Made by a program: the position numbers and the translations under genes. The notes beneath the pieces were generated by a model. It was given only the letters and a program-made list of their open reading frames with translations, was not told the origin of the DNA and did not search any database. DNA of 64,000 nt from the NCBI RefSeq assembly GCF_024519155.1, contig NZ_JANIFJ010000002.1, forward strand, positions 310,001 to 374,000. The letters run 5' to 3'. Source of the stretch: Mangrovibrevibacter kandeliae. GTDB taxonomy: Bacteria; Pseudomonadota; Alphaproteobacteria; Rhizobiales; Rhizobiaceae. The number at the start of each line of letters is the position of its first letter. The first letter of the stretch is position 1. Shown piece after piece: positions 42,917 through 52,441 of this stretch.

Positions 42917-44386
42917 TCAAGGCTGCGGGGCGACCACCGCCTCGGCCTCGATCTCCACGGCATAGTCGCCGACGAGCGCGCCCGCCGCGAGCAGCGTGTT
43001 GGCCGGCCGAACGTCGCCGAAGGCCCGGCCATGGGCGCGCGACACCGGCTCCCAGTCGGCGACGTCCCGCAGATAGACGCGCGTGCGCACCACGTCCTCC
43101 ATCGTGCCGCCCAGCGCCTTGAGGCTCGCGGCGATCTTGTCGAGGGCGTAGGTGGCCTGCGCTCCGGGATCGCCTGACGCGACGACCCGGTCGCTGCCGT
43201 GCGTGGCGGTCGTGCCGGAGACGAGGATGCGGTCGCCCTCGCGCACCGCGCGGCTGTATCCGGCGAGCGGCTCCCAGACGCTGCCGGAGGAGACGCGGGC
43301 GCGGCCCGGCCGCCCCGGCACCGGCTCGGCCGTGTAGATCGACGGGATCGCATCGAGATGATGGCTGAGGTCGCCGGACGCGGTGAGGTAAGGCGGCTTG
43401 CGGTACTCGTCGCCGCAGTCGCCCGGGATCGGCGTCGCCTTGGCCAGCGCCTCGCTCAGCTGCGCCCGGTCGGCCTCGTCGAAGGCGAAGTCGAAGAGCT
43501 TCAGGTTGTCGGCGCGGTGCTCACGCTCGCCGAGCCGGGCGCCGATGATCACCCCGGCGACCGCCGGATGATCCAGCACCCAGCGCGTCGCGACATTGGC
43601 GATCGAGACGCCGTGTCGGCGGCCGATCGCGGCAGCGGCCTCGAGGATGGCCTGCAGCACGCTCCAGCCGCCGGCGGCGTCGATGAAGCGCTTGTACTTC
43701 ATGCCGCTCCAGTCGCCGATCGCCTCCGGCTCCGGCTGCCCGAGCCAGCGATCAGTCAGGAACCCGCCGCACAGCGTGCCATAGGCGAAGAGGCTGGTGC
43801 CGGTGCGCGCGCAGACCGCCGAAAGGTCGCCGCCGGCCCGCCGGTCGATCAGCGAGAAGGACACCTGGTTGGAGACGACCGGAATGCCGTCCGCGACGGC
43901 CAGCGCCAGATGCGCCGCGTCCACGTTCGTCAGTCCGATCGCGCCGATCCGCCCCTCCTCCTGCAGCGCCTTGAACCCGTGCAGCGCATCGAGCCAGGCC
44001 GGATGCTCGAAGGTCCACCAGTGGAACTGCAGGAGGTCGACCCGGTCGACGCCGAGCCGCTCCAGCCGCTCCTCGACGCCGGCGCGCACGGTCTGCGGCG
44101 TCATCGGGCCAGGCGCGGGGCACCACTTGGTGAAGGCGAGCGGCCGTCCGGCGCCCTGCCGCCCGGCCAGCAGCCGGCCGGCGACGAGCTCGGCGCTGCC
44201 GTAGTGATCGGCCATGTCGAAGGTGTCGAAGCCCGCGTCGGCATAGGCGCCGAGCGCGGCGGCCGCCGCGTCGAGCTCGAGCGGGCCGGCATCCTTCTCC
44301 ATGTCGGCGACCTGCCAGAGGCCGGTCAGGATGCGGCTGATGGAAAGGTCCGGCGTGAGCTGGAAGCGCTCGGGACGGTCGGTCAT
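42917..44386 (-). CDS. Aldo/keto reductase fused to a RidA domain
   Basis: A 489-residue two-domain protein. Residues 1-345 form an aldo/keto reductase with the catalytic tetrad Asp57, Tyr62 (FDMADHYG), Lys87 (FTKWCP) and His in LLQFHWW near 124, and the NADPH-site segment VAGVIIGARLGEREHRADNL. After a linker, residues about 365-489 are a RidA/YjgF domain (DRILVSGTTATHG, ALDKIAASLKALGG, VVRTRVYLRD with the conserved Arg). Fusion of a carbonyl reductase with an imine/enamine deaminase suggests sequential hydrolysis and reduction of one intermediate. The ATG at 44386 was chosen; a GTG at 44395 is possible. It lies downstream of the TDO-kynureninase operon. Confidence 0.88.
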   Translation of the reverse strand: MTDRPERFQLTPDLSISRILTGLWQVADMEKDAGPLELDAAAAALGAYADAGFDTFDMADHYGSAELVAGRLLAGRQGAGRPLAFTKWCPAPGPMTPQTVRAGVEERLERLGVDRVDLLQFHWWTFEHPAWLDALHGFKALQEEGRIGAIGLTNVDAAHLALAVADGIPVVSNQVSFSLIDRRAGGDLSAVCARTGTSLFAYGTLCGGFLTDRWLGQPEPEAIGDWSGMKYKRFIDAAGGWSVLQAILEAAAAIGRRHGVSIANVATRWVLDHPAVAGVIIGARLGEREHRADNLKLFDFAFDEADRAQLSEALAKATPIPGDCGDEYRKPPYLTASGDLSHHLDAIPSIYTAEPVPGRPGRARVSSGSVWEPLAGYSRAVREGDRILVSGTTATHGSDRVVASGDPGAQATYALDKIAASLKALGGTMEDVVRTRVYLRDVADWEPVSRAHGRAFGDVRPANTLLAAGALVGDYAVEIEAEAVVAPQP

Positions 44387-44456
44387 GGGGATCACTCGTC
44401 GTTGTCGGAGAAGCGGCCGGCCTCGTGCCGGCGTCGGACGCAGGATTGAGCGGAGC

Positions 44457-45329
44457 TCAGAGGCGCGTGCGCAGGTCCCACAGCTCCGGGAAGAGCCGCA
44501 CCTTCAGCATCGCCTCGAGATAGTTGACGCCGCTGGTGCCCCCGGTGCCGCGGCGATAGCCGATGATGCGCGCGACGGTGGTCATGTGGGCAAAGCGCCA
44601 GTTGCGGAAGGCCTGCTCGAAATCGACCAGCTTCTCGGCCAGATGGTACAGGTCCCAGTGGCGGTCGACGTCGCGATAGACCGCGAGCCAGGCCTCCTCC
44701 ACCGTCGGATCCCCCTCGTAGGGCCGCGTGAGGTCGCGGTCCAGATGCGCCGCGTCGATCGCGAAGCCGCGCCGCGCCAGGAGGCGCTGCACCGCGTCGT
44801 AGAGGCTCGGCTCGGCCAGCAGCGCACCGAGCTCGGCATGGATCGGCGGCCGATGCGCGTGCGGGCGCAGCATCGCGGCGTTCTTGTTGCCGAGGATGAA
44901 CTCGACCGCCCGGTACTGGTGCGACTGGAAGCCGGAGGACTTCCCCAGGAGATGGCGGAACTGCATGTAGTCGGCGGGTGTCAGCGTCGACAGCACGTCC
45001 CAGGCCTGGATCAGCTGCACGAAGATCCGCGCCACCCGCGACATCATCTTCTCGGCCTGGTCGATGCGGTCGGCGGCGATCGCCCCGCGCGCCCCCTTCA
45101 GCTCGTGCAGGATGAGCTTCAGCCAGAGCTCGGTGGTCTGGTGCTGGATGATGAACAGCGGCTCGTCGTGATGGTCGCTGATCGGATGCTGGGCCGACAG
45201 GACCTGATCGAGGGCGAGATAGTCGGCATAGGCCATCTCGCCGGCCATCGAGAGGTGCGCGCCCTCCGTCTCGGCGACCCGCTCGTGGCCGCGCGGATCC
45301 GCCCCGACGTCGTGTCCGCCCGTCGTCAT
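44457..45329 (-). CDS. kynA: Tryptophan 2,3-dioxygenase
   Basis: A 290-residue heme dioxygenase that cleaves the indole ring of L-tryptophan to N-formylkynurenine. The active-site His63 is in [13 protein letters not shown], the substrate-binding Arg in [11 protein letters not shown], and the proximal heme ligand is His in [12 protein letters not shown] near residue 247; GTGGTSG follows as in the family. Length is normal for bacterial TDO. The ATG overlaps the kynureninase stop (ATGA), so the two enzymes are translated from one mRNA with the upstream transporter genes. Confidence 0.96.
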   Translation of the reverse strand: MTTGGHDVGADPRGHERVAETEGAHLSMAGEMAYADYLALDQVLSAQHPISDHHDEPLFIIQHQTTELWLKLILHELKGARGAIAADRIDQAEKMMSRVARIFVQLIQAWDVLSTLTPADYMQFRHLLGKSSGFQSHQYRAVEFILGNKNAAMLRPHAHRPPIHAELGALLAEPSLYDAVQRLLARRGFAIDAAHLDRDLTRPYEGDPTVEEAWLAVYRDVDRHWDLYHLAEKLVDFEQAFRNWRFAHMTTVARIIGYRRGTGGTSGVNYLEAMLKVRLFPELWDLRTRL

Positions 45330-46585
45330 GTCACGGCCCTCCGCACGTTGAACTCGGGTCGCTCCCATTCGCCCGACGCGAGAACCTCGTGCATCACCGC
45401 CGCGGCGTCGAAGGCGTCGGTGTAGCGCGTGTAGAGCGGGGTGAAGCCGAAGCGCAGGATGTCGGGCGCCCGGAAGTCGCCGACGACGCGGCGGGCGATC
45501 AGGGCCTGCATGACGGCATAGGCGTTCGGGTGCGCGAACGACACCTGGCTGCCCCGCCTGTCCGCCTCGCGCGGGCTGACGAGCGCGACGCCGAGACCGC
45601 GGCAGCGCGCCTCGACCTGCGCCAGGAAGAGCTCGCACAGGGCCACCGACTTCGTCCGCAGGGCCGCCATCTCGACCGCGTCGAAGATGTCGAGCGCGGC
45701 GTCGAGCGCGCTCATCGAGATCACCCCGGGCGTGCCGGTCAGGAACCGGTCGATGCCGTCGGCCGGGCGGTAGCCGGAATCGAAGGCGAAGGGCGCCGCA
45801 TGGCCGAACCAGCCGGACAGCGGCTGCGTCGCGCGGGCCTGCAGGCCGGGGGCGACATAGAGGAAGGCCGGGGCGCCCGGACCGCCGTTCAGGTACTTGT
45901 AGCCGCAGCCGATGGCGAAGTCGGCGTCGGCGCCCTCGAGGTCGACCGGCAGCGCGCCGGCGGAGTGGGCGAGATCCCAGATCGTCAGGGCGCCGCAGTC
46001 GTGGGCGCGGCGGGTGAGATCGGCCATGTCGTGGATCAGGCCGGTGCGGTAGCTGACATGGGTCAGCATCAGGACGGCGACGCGCTCGTCCAAAGCGGCA
46101 GGAATTTCGGCCGGATCGTCGACGAGGCGCAACTCGTGACCGCGGCCGGCGAGGCTCGCGATGCCCTCGGCCATGTAGAGATCGGTCGGAAAGTTGCTGC
46201 GCTCCGAGACGATCACCCGTCGCTCGGGCGATAGCTGCAGGGCGGCGGCGAGAACCTTGAAGAGGTTGACCGAGGTCGAGTCGGTCGCGACCACGCTCCT
46301 TGCCTGAGCCCCGACCAGCCGGGCGATCTTCCCGCCGACGCGGCGCGGGAGGTCGACCCAGCCGGCGTCGTTCCACGAGCCGATCAGCCCGTCGGCCCAT
46401 TCCTGCTCGACCGCCTTGCGCACCCTTTCGCGCACCCGATGCGCCATCGGGCCGAGCGAGTTGCCGTCGAGATAGAGCAGGCCATCGGGCACGTGGAAGG
46501 CATCGCGAAGGCCGCGCAGCGGATCGTTCGCATCCAGCGCCTCGACGTCGGCCCGCGCGAGCCCGGCGAAGTTGGTCGTCGTCAT
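45326..46585 (-). CDS. kynU: Kynureninase
   Basis: A 419-residue PLP enzyme (fold type I) that cleaves kynurenine to anthranilate and alanine. [10 protein letters not shown] near the N-terminus, [23 protein letters not shown] and the PLP-lysine motif [12 protein letters not shown] (Lys near 227) are all characteristic. The ATG overlaps the stop of the upstream permease gene, tying kynurenine breakdown directly to uptake. Together with TDO and the formamidase at 41724, the window encodes a complete route from tryptophan to anthranilate. Confidence 0.96.
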   Translation of the reverse strand: MTTTNFAGLARADVEALDANDPLRGLRDAFHVPDGLLYLDGNSLGPMAHRVRERVRKAVEQEWADGLIGSWNDAGWVDLPRRVGGKIARLVGAQARSVVATDSTSVNLFKVLAAALQLSPERRVIVSERSNFPTDLYMAEGIASLAGRGHELRLVDDPAEIPAALDERVAVLMLTHVSYRTGLIHDMADLTRRAHDCGALTIWDLAHSAGALPVDLEGADADFAIGCGYKYLNGGPGAPAFLYVAPGLQARATQPLSGWFGHAAPFAFDSGYRPADGIDRFLTGTPGVISMSALDAALDIFDAVEMAALRTKSVALCELFLAQVEARCRGLGVALVSPREADRRGSQVSFAHPNAYAVMQALIARRVVGDFRAPDILRFGFTPLYTRYTDAFDAAAVMHEVLASGEWERPEFNVRRAVT

Positions 46586-47589
46586 GGTGTCGGTGTCTCC
46601 CTGCCGGTCGCGACCATGGTCCCTGATCTCTCTCCACGCCGCGCGCCGGCCACGTGCCGCGACACGGTCCGGCGCTCCCCGATCAGGCCTCGGGGCCGCA
46701 GCAGCAGAATGACGCACAGCGCGACGCCGATCAGGACGATCTGCAGCGACGCGCCGCGCGCCTGCTCTCCCGCCGGCATGACCTGGCCGATGACCGATGC
46801 AGAGACGGCCCAGAGCGCCCAGACGACGACGGACCCGGCGATGGCGCCGCGATTGTTGCCCGAGCCGCCCACGATCAGCATCGTCCAGACCTGGAAGGTC
46901 AGGAGCGGCAGGTAGTTGTCCGGCGCGATGAAGCCGATGAAATGCGCCTGCACGGCGCCCCCGAGCGCCATCAGCGCGCCGCCGACCGCAAAGGCCTGGA
47001 GGCGGAAGCGCGCCGCGCTCTTGCCAAGCGAGACGGCCGCCGGCTCGTCCTCGCGGATGGCGCGCAGGACCCGCCCCCAGGGCGACGCGGTCAGATGCTC
47101 GACGACGAAATAGGCCACGAGCAGGACGAGCGCGACGAGGCCGAGATTGAGGAGGCCGAAGCGCACGGGATCGCCGGCCGCGGACGCGAAGGGCCGCGGG
47201 ATGAAGCTCATCCCGAAGGGGCCGCCGGTGAGGCTTTCGAGGTTCAGCGCCGCGAGTTGGACCGTGACCGCGAAGCCGAAGGTGGTGATCGCGAGATAAT
47301 CGGCCCGCAGCCGGATCGTCAGCCAGCCGACCGCGTAGGCGAGCAGCGCGCCGGCGAGGATCGCGGCCAGCCACCCCACGAGGATCGGCAGGCCGAACCC
47401 GCCGATCCGCCCGGTCGCATCCGGCGTCGTCAGGAGACCCGAGACATAGGCGCCGATGGCGACGAAGCCCGCCACCCCGACGTTGAAGAGGCCGGTCTGT
47501 CCCCACTGCACGTTCAGTCCCAGCGCGATGATCGCATAGGACAAAGCGATGGTCAGGAAGAAGGCGCCGTAGCCGACGAGATCAATCAT
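46582..47589 (-). CDS. livM: Branched-chain-type ABC transporter permease LivM, set 2
   Basis: A 335-residue membrane permease with family motifs [35 protein letters not shown] and the ATPase-contact [18 protein letters not shown]. It overlaps livH upstream and kynureninase downstream by four bases each (ATGA). The hydrophilic last 30 residues are longer than usual. The operon probably imports tryptophan or kynurenine. Confidence 0.92.
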   Translation of the reverse strand: MIDLVGYGAFFLTIALSYAIIALGLNVQWGQTGLFNVGVAGFVAIGAYVSGLLTTPDATGRIGGFGLPILVGWLAAILAGALLAYAVGWLTIRLRADYLAITTFGFAVTVQLAALNLESLTGGPFGMSFIPRPFASAAGDPVRFGLLNLGLVALVLLVAYFVVEHLTASPWGRVLRAIREDEPAAVSLGKSAARFRLQAFAVGGALMALGGAVQAHFIGFIAPDNYLPLLTFQVWTMLIVGGSGNNRGAIAGSVVVWALWAVSASVIGQVMPAGEQARGASLQIVLIGVALCVILLLRPRGLIGERRTVSRHVAGARRGERSGTMVATGRETPTP

Positions 47590-48488
47590 CGCGCGACCTG
47601 TCCCAGGATGCCCTGCGGGCGCAGCAGGAGGACCAGCGTCAGCACGACGAAGCCGACGGCCGCCCGCCACTCGGCGCCGATCAGCTCGACCGCGAAGGAT
47701 TCGCACAGGCCGACGATCAGCCCGCCGAGGATGGCGCCCGGCACCGAGCCGATGCCCCCGAGGATCGCCGCCGCGAACAGCGGCAGCAGGAGATCGAAGC
47801 CCATGTAGGGCCGGATCTGCACGAGGAGGCCCGACATCACGCCGGCCGAGGCGGCGAGCGAACCGCCGAGGAACCACACCCAGCGGATGACCCGGCGCAC
47901 GTCGACGCCGGCGAGCCGGGCGAGCGTCGGGTTTTCGCTGACCGCGCGCATCTGCCGGCCAATGGCCGAGCGCGTCAGCAGGAGATGGACGCCGAGCACC
48001 AGCACCGCCGTCACCGCCAGCATCAGCAGCTGGTCCGGGGTCGCCCGCATGCCGCCGCCGAGCCGCACGGCGATCTGGAGCTCGCGGGTGAAGTAGACGG
48101 GCTTCGAGGTGAAAACGAACTCGAGCAGCGCCCGCAGGGCCATCGAGGCCCCGAAGCTCGCGATCACCATGATGATCGTCGCCGACCCCCGGCTGCGGAA
48201 GGAGGCGAACAGCAGCCGGTCGAGAAGCACCGCGAGCCCGCCCGTCAGGAGGGCCGCCAGCACCGCCGCGACGATCAGCATCCAGCCGAAGGAGAACGGC
48301 CCGATCGGATCCATCCCGACGCCGAGGGTCGAGACCAGCGCGAGGGCGAAGTAGGCACCCCAGGCGATGAACTCGCCATGGGCGAAGTTCGCAAAGCGCA
48401 GGATCGAGTAGGTGAGCGTCACGCCAATCGCGCCGAGCCCGATCATCGCGCCGGCGATCAGCCCGTCGATGAGCGCCTGCGCGTTCAT
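47586..48488 (-). CDS. livH: Branched-chain-type ABC transporter permease LivH, set 2
   Basis: A 300-residue membrane permease. It shows GVTLTYSILRFANFAHGEFI near the N-terminus, MRAVSENPTLARLAGVD as the ATPase-docking loop, and the RPQGILG C-terminus. The ATG at 48488 overlaps the livF stop; an in-frame ATG at 48497 is less likely because the four-base overlap pattern is kept throughout the operon. It pairs with the LivM encoded just downstream. Confidence 0.92.
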   Translation of the reverse strand: MNAQALIDGLIAGAMIGLGAIGVTLTYSILRFANFAHGEFIAWGAYFALALVSTLGVGMDPIGPFSFGWMLIVAAVLAALLTGGLAVLLDRLLFASFRSRGSATIIMVIASFGASMALRALLEFVFTSKPVYFTRELQIAVRLGGGMRATPDQLLMLAVTAVLVLGVHLLLTRSAIGRQMRAVSENPTLARLAGVDVRRVIRWVWFLGGSLAASAGVMSGLLVQIRPYMGFDLLLPLFAAAILGGIGSVPGAILGGLIVGLCESFAVELIGAEWRAAVGFVVLTLVLLLRPQGILGQVAR

Positions 48489-49237
48489 GCCGCCCATCCC
48501 TGCGGCGCGTGCCGGCCGAGGAACATCTCGCCGAGCGCCGGATCGTCGGCCAGGCCGGCGGCGGGTCCGCGATGCACCACGCGGCCATCGGCAAGGACGA
48601 GCGCGGACTTGGCCGCGCCGAGCCCGGCCCGCACGTTCTGCTCGACGAGGACGATGGTGACGCCGGTGGCGTTCACCCGCGCGAGCGTCTCGAAGACCTC
48701 GCCGACGAGCTTGGGCGAGAGGCCGGCCGAGGGCTCGTCGAGGATGATGACCCGCGGCTCGATCAGGAGCGCCCGCGCGGTCGCCAGCATCTGGCGCTGG
48801 CCGCCCGACAGGCCGCCGGCGGCCATCGCGCGGCGGGCGGCGAGGTCGGGGAACATCGCATAGGCGGCCTCGATCCGTTCGGCTCGTAGCGCTGCGGGGA
48901 GAACCCCGGCGCAGAGCTTCAGGTTCTCGTCGATGGACAGCGTCGTGAAGACGTTCTCGGTCTGCGGCACGAAGGCGAGGCCGGCGCCGACCAGCCGGTG
49001 CGCCGCGCGTGCGGTGATGTCCTCGTCCTCCAGTGCGATGGTGCCGCCATGGATCGGGACGAGGCCTGCGATCGCCTTGACGAGGGTGGATTTGCCGGCG
49101 CCGTTCGGTCCGAGGATCACGAGGAAGTCGCCGCGCTCGACGGCGAGGTCGACGCCCTTCACGATCGGCAGGTCCGGCTCGTAGCCGGCGACGAGTGCGC
49201 TGGTGCGAAGCACGACGGAAGGATGCACCGGGGTCAT
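48485..49237 (-). CDS. livF: Branched-chain-type ABC transporter ATPase LivF, set 2
   Basis: A 250-residue ATP-binding subunit: Walker A GPNGAGKST, signature LSGGQRQMLATARAL, Walker B VIILDEPSAGLSP, and switch region VEQNVRAGL. It overlaps both neighbours by four bases. The gene order in this operon is livG, livF, livH, livM, kynU, kynA, with no binding-protein gene inside; the likely partner is the binding protein at 52910 on the opposite strand. Confidence 0.92.
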   Translation of the reverse strand: MTPVHPSVVLRTSALVAGYEPDLPIVKGVDLAVERGDFLVILGPNGAGKSTLVKAIAGLVPIHGGTIALEDEDITARAAHRLVGAGLAFVPQTENVFTTLSIDENLKLCAGVLPAALRAERIEAAYAMFPDLAARRAMAAGGLSGGQRQMLATARALLIEPRVIILDEPSAGLSPKLVGEVFETLARVNATGVTIVLVEQNVRAGLGAAKSALVLADGRVVHRGPAAGLADDPALGEMFLGRHAPQGWAA

Positions 49238-50130
49238 GCCGGGGCTCCGCCGAGATAGGCTTCGACCACGCGCGGATCGGCGGTCACCGCCTCCGGCCGC
49301 CCCTCCGCCAGCCATCGACCCGCCGCCATCACGACGACGCGAGTGCAGAGGCGGGCGATCATCTCGATGTTGTGCTCGATCAGGAGGATGGTGATCCCCT
49401 CGGCGTTGATCGCGGCGATGCGATCGATGATGAAGTCGAGGAGCGCCGGGTTCACCCCGGCCGCCGGCTCGTCGAGGAGGACGATGCGCGGCTTTGCCAT
49501 CAGCGCACGGCCGAGTTCGAGCAGCTTGCGCTGGCCGCCCGAAAGAACGCGGGCCTCTTCGCCGGCGAGCCGCGACAGCTGCAGGAAGTCGAGGAGCTCG
49601 TGCGCCCGCTCGATGGCCGCGCGCTCTTCGCGCCGAACCCTGCCTGGCGCCAGCAGGTTCCCGAGCAGGCTCTCCCCGGCCTGCCCCTGCACCGCCGTCA
49701 GCATGTTTTCCAGAACCGTCATCCCCGCGAAGGGCCGCGGAATCTGGAAGGTGCGCGCCAGCCCCCGGCTCGTCCGGCGCGCGGCAGTCTCACGCTCGAC
49801 CCGGGCGCCACCGATGGAGATCGCGCCGCTGTCCGGCTGGAGCGTGCCGGCAATGAGGTTGAACATCGTCGTCTTGCCAGCGCCGTTCGGGCCGATCAGC
49901 CCGATCACCTCGCCTGTCGCCACCCGCAGCGACATCGCATCGACGGCCTTCACCCCGCCAAAGGCGATCCCAGCATCGCGGACCTCGAGCGCGACCGGCG
50001 CCTGCCCGTGCGCAGAACGCCCGGACACGCCGCCGCTTGGCCGGTCCGATCCGTTCGATTGGGGGGATGTAGCGGGGGTGCCGGACACCGCTCGTTCCAC
50101 TTCGCGCCAGCCACTGCGGGCCATCTGCAT
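49234..50130 (-). CDS. livG: Branched-chain-type ABC transporter ATPase LivG, set 2
   Basis: A 298-residue ATP-binding subunit: Walker A GPNGAGKTT, signature LSGGQRKLLELGRAL, Walker B IVLLDEPAAGVNP and switch IEHNIEMIA. About 45 N-terminal residues precede the conserved core (VALEVRDAGIAFGGVKAVD) and are hydrophilic and low in conserved features, so the true start may lie downstream of 50130. It is the first gene of the tryptophan/kynurenine operon, divergent from a GntR regulator gene with about 100 bases between them. Confidence 0.88.
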   Translation of the reverse strand: MQMARSGWREVERAVSGTPATSPQSNGSDRPSGGVSGRSAHGQAPVALEVRDAGIAFGGVKAVDAMSLRVATGEVIGLIGPNGAGKTTMFNLIAGTLQPDSGAISIGGARVERETAARRTSRGLARTFQIPRPFAGMTVLENMLTAVQGQAGESLLGNLLAPGRVRREERAAIERAHELLDFLQLSRLAGEEARVLSGGQRKLLELGRALMAKPRIVLLDEPAAGVNPALLDFIIDRIAAINAEGITILLIEHNIEMIARLCTRVVVMAAGRWLAEGRPEAVTADPRVVEAYLGGAPA

Positions 50131-50134
50131 GATC

Positions 50135-50144
50135 TTTGATCAAA
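50135..50144. promoter_or_regulatory. TTTGATCAAA palindrome in the livG-gntR divergent region
   Basis: A perfect 10-base palindrome lies just outside the livG start and 87 bases before the GntR start. Imperfect direct repeats (TTTGGCTAGCG, TTTGGTTGGC) follow at about 50163-50183. An FCD-type GntR site of about this size is expected here, so this is a candidate operator for control of the kynurenine operon. Confidence 0.4.
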
Positions 50145-50230
50145 CTTTACAGCTGCACGCTATTTGGCTAGCGTTTGGTTGGCAAGCCGCAAATGCGCGG
50201 CGTCAGACAAGTCAAGCACGGCGAGGATCG

Positions 50231-51040
50231 ATGGCGAAGGGTGGCCCGCTGGCCATCGGGGCTGACGGCTCCGAGGATCCCTGGAACGCGGCGACGAGGG
50301 CGTCGGGCCGAGACCGCGCGGGCACAGCCTCCTCGCTGTCGGCGATCGAGCCGGTCGAGCGGCGCACCGTCCAGAGCCGGGTCTACCAGCAGCTGCGCCG
50401 CGCGCTGATCGAGGGCCAGTTCGACGCAGGCGAGGTCCTGCGCATCCTCGACGTCGCCGCGCGGCTCGAAACCAGCACCATGCCGGTGCGCGAAGCGCTC
50501 GCGCGCCTCGTTGCCGAACAGGCGCTCGAGGCGCTCCCCAACCGGTCCGTCCGCGTGCCGCTCGTCAGCCGCGAGCGGCTGGAAGACGTGGCGCGGGCGC
50601 GAGGTCTCATCGAGGGCGAGGCCGTGCGGCTCGCGACGCCGCGGCTCGGCGCCGAGGATATCGCGCAGCTCCGGCAGATCACCCGTGCCTATGACGAGAC
50701 GATGGTGTCGGGCGGCGACCACGCACACCGCGCCGCCTACAACCACGCCTTCCATTTCGTCATCTACCGGGCGGCCGGATCCAAGGTGCTCCTGCCGATC
50801 ATCGAGAGCCTCTGGCTGCAGTCCGGCCCCTTCATCCGAGCCTCGGCCAACATCTACGATGCCGCCGACGGCCTGTCGGCGACCCATCATCACTGGCAGA
50901 TCGTCGAGGCGCTGGAACGGCGCGACGCCGAGGCGGCGATCGAGGCCCTGCGGCAGGACATCGGCCGGGCCTTCGATCTCCTGCGGGCCCGGATCGAGAC
51001 CGCCGACGACAACAGAGGGGAGGGACAGGATGCAGTCTGA
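50231..51040 (+). CDS. GntR-family regulator, FadR/FCD subfamily
   Basis: A 269-residue regulator. After a 45-residue variable N-terminus, the winged helix occupies about 48-115 (SRVYQQLRRALIEGQFDAGE, TSTMPVREALARLVAEQALE). The all-helical FCD effector domain follows, with likely metal-binding His residues in HAFHFVIYRAAG and ATHHHWQIVEAL. The ATG at 50231 has GAGGA just upstream. Divergent placement from livG-kynU-kynA suggests it controls tryptophan/kynurenine catabolism. Its stop overlaps the next gene by 11 bases. Confidence 0.9.
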   Translation: MAKGGPLAIGADGSEDPWNAATRASGRDRAGTASSLSAIEPVERRTVQSRVYQQLRRALIEGQFDAGEVLRILDVAARLETSTMPVREALARLVAEQALEALPNRSVRVPLVSRERLEDVARARGLIEGEAVRLATPRLGAEDIAQLRQITRAYDETMVSGGDHAHRAAYNHAFHFVIYRAAGSKVLLPIIESLWLQSGPFIRASANIYDAADGLSATHHHWQIVEALERRDAEAAIEALRQDIGRAFDLLRARIETADDNRGEGQDAV

Positions 51041-51392
51041 CGGCGATGGCGACGTCTTCGAACTCTACGACCTGAAGGTCGAGGTGGTCAGCCCGGCCGG
51101 GGCGACGATCTATTGCGGCGCGCGGCCGGGCGACAGCTTCGAGATGCGCGGCGAGATGCTGCATTTTCCCGATGGCCAGGGCTTCTCGATCTACTCCCTC
51201 GCGGCCCTCCTGCCGCTGTTGCCGGCCAAGCAGCGGCCGACCCATCGCAACGACTGGATGTCGACCGACGCCGAGGTCGCCTGCCCCGACCCGAACTGCC
51301 CGACCCGGTTCCGGATCACCCGCCTCGGCCTGCGGCGGTTCCGTCATGCCGACACGACCGCGGTCCCGCTCTCCGACGCCAAGGACGCCTGA
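51030..51392 (+). CDS. Small conserved protein resembling the TIGR04076 family
   Basis: A 120-residue soluble protein of unknown function. It has ELYDLKVEVVSPAGATIYCG near the N-terminus, a GDSFEMRGEMLHFPDGQGFS segment, an aliphatic middle (IYSLAALLPLLPAKQ), and a Cys-Pro pair motif ACPDPNCPTRFRITRLG that could bind metal. These features recall TIGR04076 proteins, but I am recognising it from memory. It overlaps gntR by 11 bases and the following aldo/keto reductase by one base (TGATG), with a strong GAGGGGAGGGA ribosome site, so it is part of that operon. Confidence 0.65.
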   Translation: MQSDGDGDVFELYDLKVEVVSPAGATIYCGARPGDSFEMRGEMLHFPDGQGFSIYSLAALLPLLPAKQRPTHRNDWMSTDAEVACPDPNCPTRFRITRLGLRRFRHADTTAVPLSDAKDA

Positions 51393-52441
51393 TGCAATAC
51401 GCCGAGCTTTCCGACGACCACCGCATCTCCCGGGTCATCCGCGGCAACTGGCAGCTCGCCGGCGGCCACGGCCCCGTCGACCGCGCCGGGAGCATCGCCG
51501 ATCTCGCCGCCTTCGCCGACGCCGGGATCGTCACCTTCGATTGCGCCGACATCTACACCGGCGTCGAGGAGATCATCGGCGAGTTCCGGCAAGCCTATCG
51601 GCAGGAGCGCGGGCAGGCCGCACTCGACCGGATCCGGGTGCACACCAAATTCGTGCCGGACCTCGACAAGCTCGGCAAGATGAGCCGCCAATCCGTCGAG
51701 GCCGCCATCGACGTTTCGCTCGCGCGGCTGAGGACGGAACGGCTGGACCTCGTCCAGTTCCACTGGTGGGATTACGCGGTCGAGGGCTGGCTCGAGACCG
51801 CCGGCTGGCTCGGCGAGCTGCGACAGGCCGGAAAGATCCGCAATGTCGGCGGCACGAACTTCGACACCCCGCATGTCGTCGCGATGTGCGAGGCCGGCGT
51901 GCCCCTCGTGTCGATGCAGGTGCAGTATTCGGTGCTCGACACGCGCCCCGAGCGCCAGATGGTGGCGGCGGCACGGGAACGTGGCGTCCAGCTGCTGTGC
52001 TACGGATCGGTCGCCGGCGGCTTCCTCAGCGAGAAGTGGCTGGGCGTCGCGCGGCCGCAGATGCCGCTCGAAAACCGCTCGCTCACCAAATACGCCCTGA
52101 TCATCGAGGAGATCGGCGGCTGGGGGGTGTTCCAGGACCTGCTCGCGGCCCTGCGCGCCGTCGCCGACCGGCACGGGACGGACATCGCCACGGTGGCCAG
52201 CCGCTGGGTGCTCGATCGCCCGGGCGTCGCCGGGGTGATCGTCGGCGCCCGCAACCGCAGCCATCTCGCGTCCAATCTCGCGATCGCCGACCTGACGCTC
52301 GATGCCGAGGACCATCGCACGATCGACGCCGTGCGGGCCCGGATGACCATGCCCCCCGGCAAGGTCTACGAGATCGAGCGGGACCGCGAGGGGCGGCACG
52401 GCTCGATCATGCACTACAGCCTCAATTCCAAGGTCGCATGA
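51392..52441 (+). CDS. Aldo/keto reductase
   Basis: A 349-residue NADPH-dependent carbonyl reductase. The tetrad is Asp50 and Tyr55 (FDCADIYTG), Lys in VHTKFVPD and His in LVQFHWWDY; the coenzyme segment is VAGVIVGARNRSHLASNL. It is clearly paralogous to the AKR half of the fusion protein at 42917-44386 (both have QFHWW and very similar C-terminal segments) but has no RidA domain. AAGGAC lies five bases upstream of the ATG. The gene overlaps both neighbours, so it belongs to the gntR operon. Confidence 0.9.
   Translation: MQYAELSDDHRISRVIRGNWQLAGGHGPVDRAGSIADLAAFADAGIVTFDCADIYTGVEEIIGEFRQAYRQERGQAALDRIRVHTKFVPDLDKLGKMSRQSVEAAIDVSLARLRTERLDLVQFHWWDYAVEGWLETAGWLGELRQAGKIRNVGGTNFDTPHVVAMCEAGVPLVSMQVQYSVLDTRPERQMVAAARERGVQLLCYGSVAGGFLSEKWLGVARPQMPLENRSLTKYALIIEEIGGWGVFQDLLAALRAVADRHGTDIATVASRWVLDRPGVAGVIVGARNRSHLASNLAIADLTLDAEDHRTIDAVRARMTMPPGKVYEIERDREGRHGSIMHYSLNSKVA

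Noticed and set aside
44457-48594. Very long minus-strand frames that run through several genes in alternative phases
   Set aside because: They appear to give 670-726-residue fusions, but only because neighbouring genes share phase or because the frame is a shadow upstream of the true starts. The ATGA overlaps define the real kynA, kynU, livM and livH starts.
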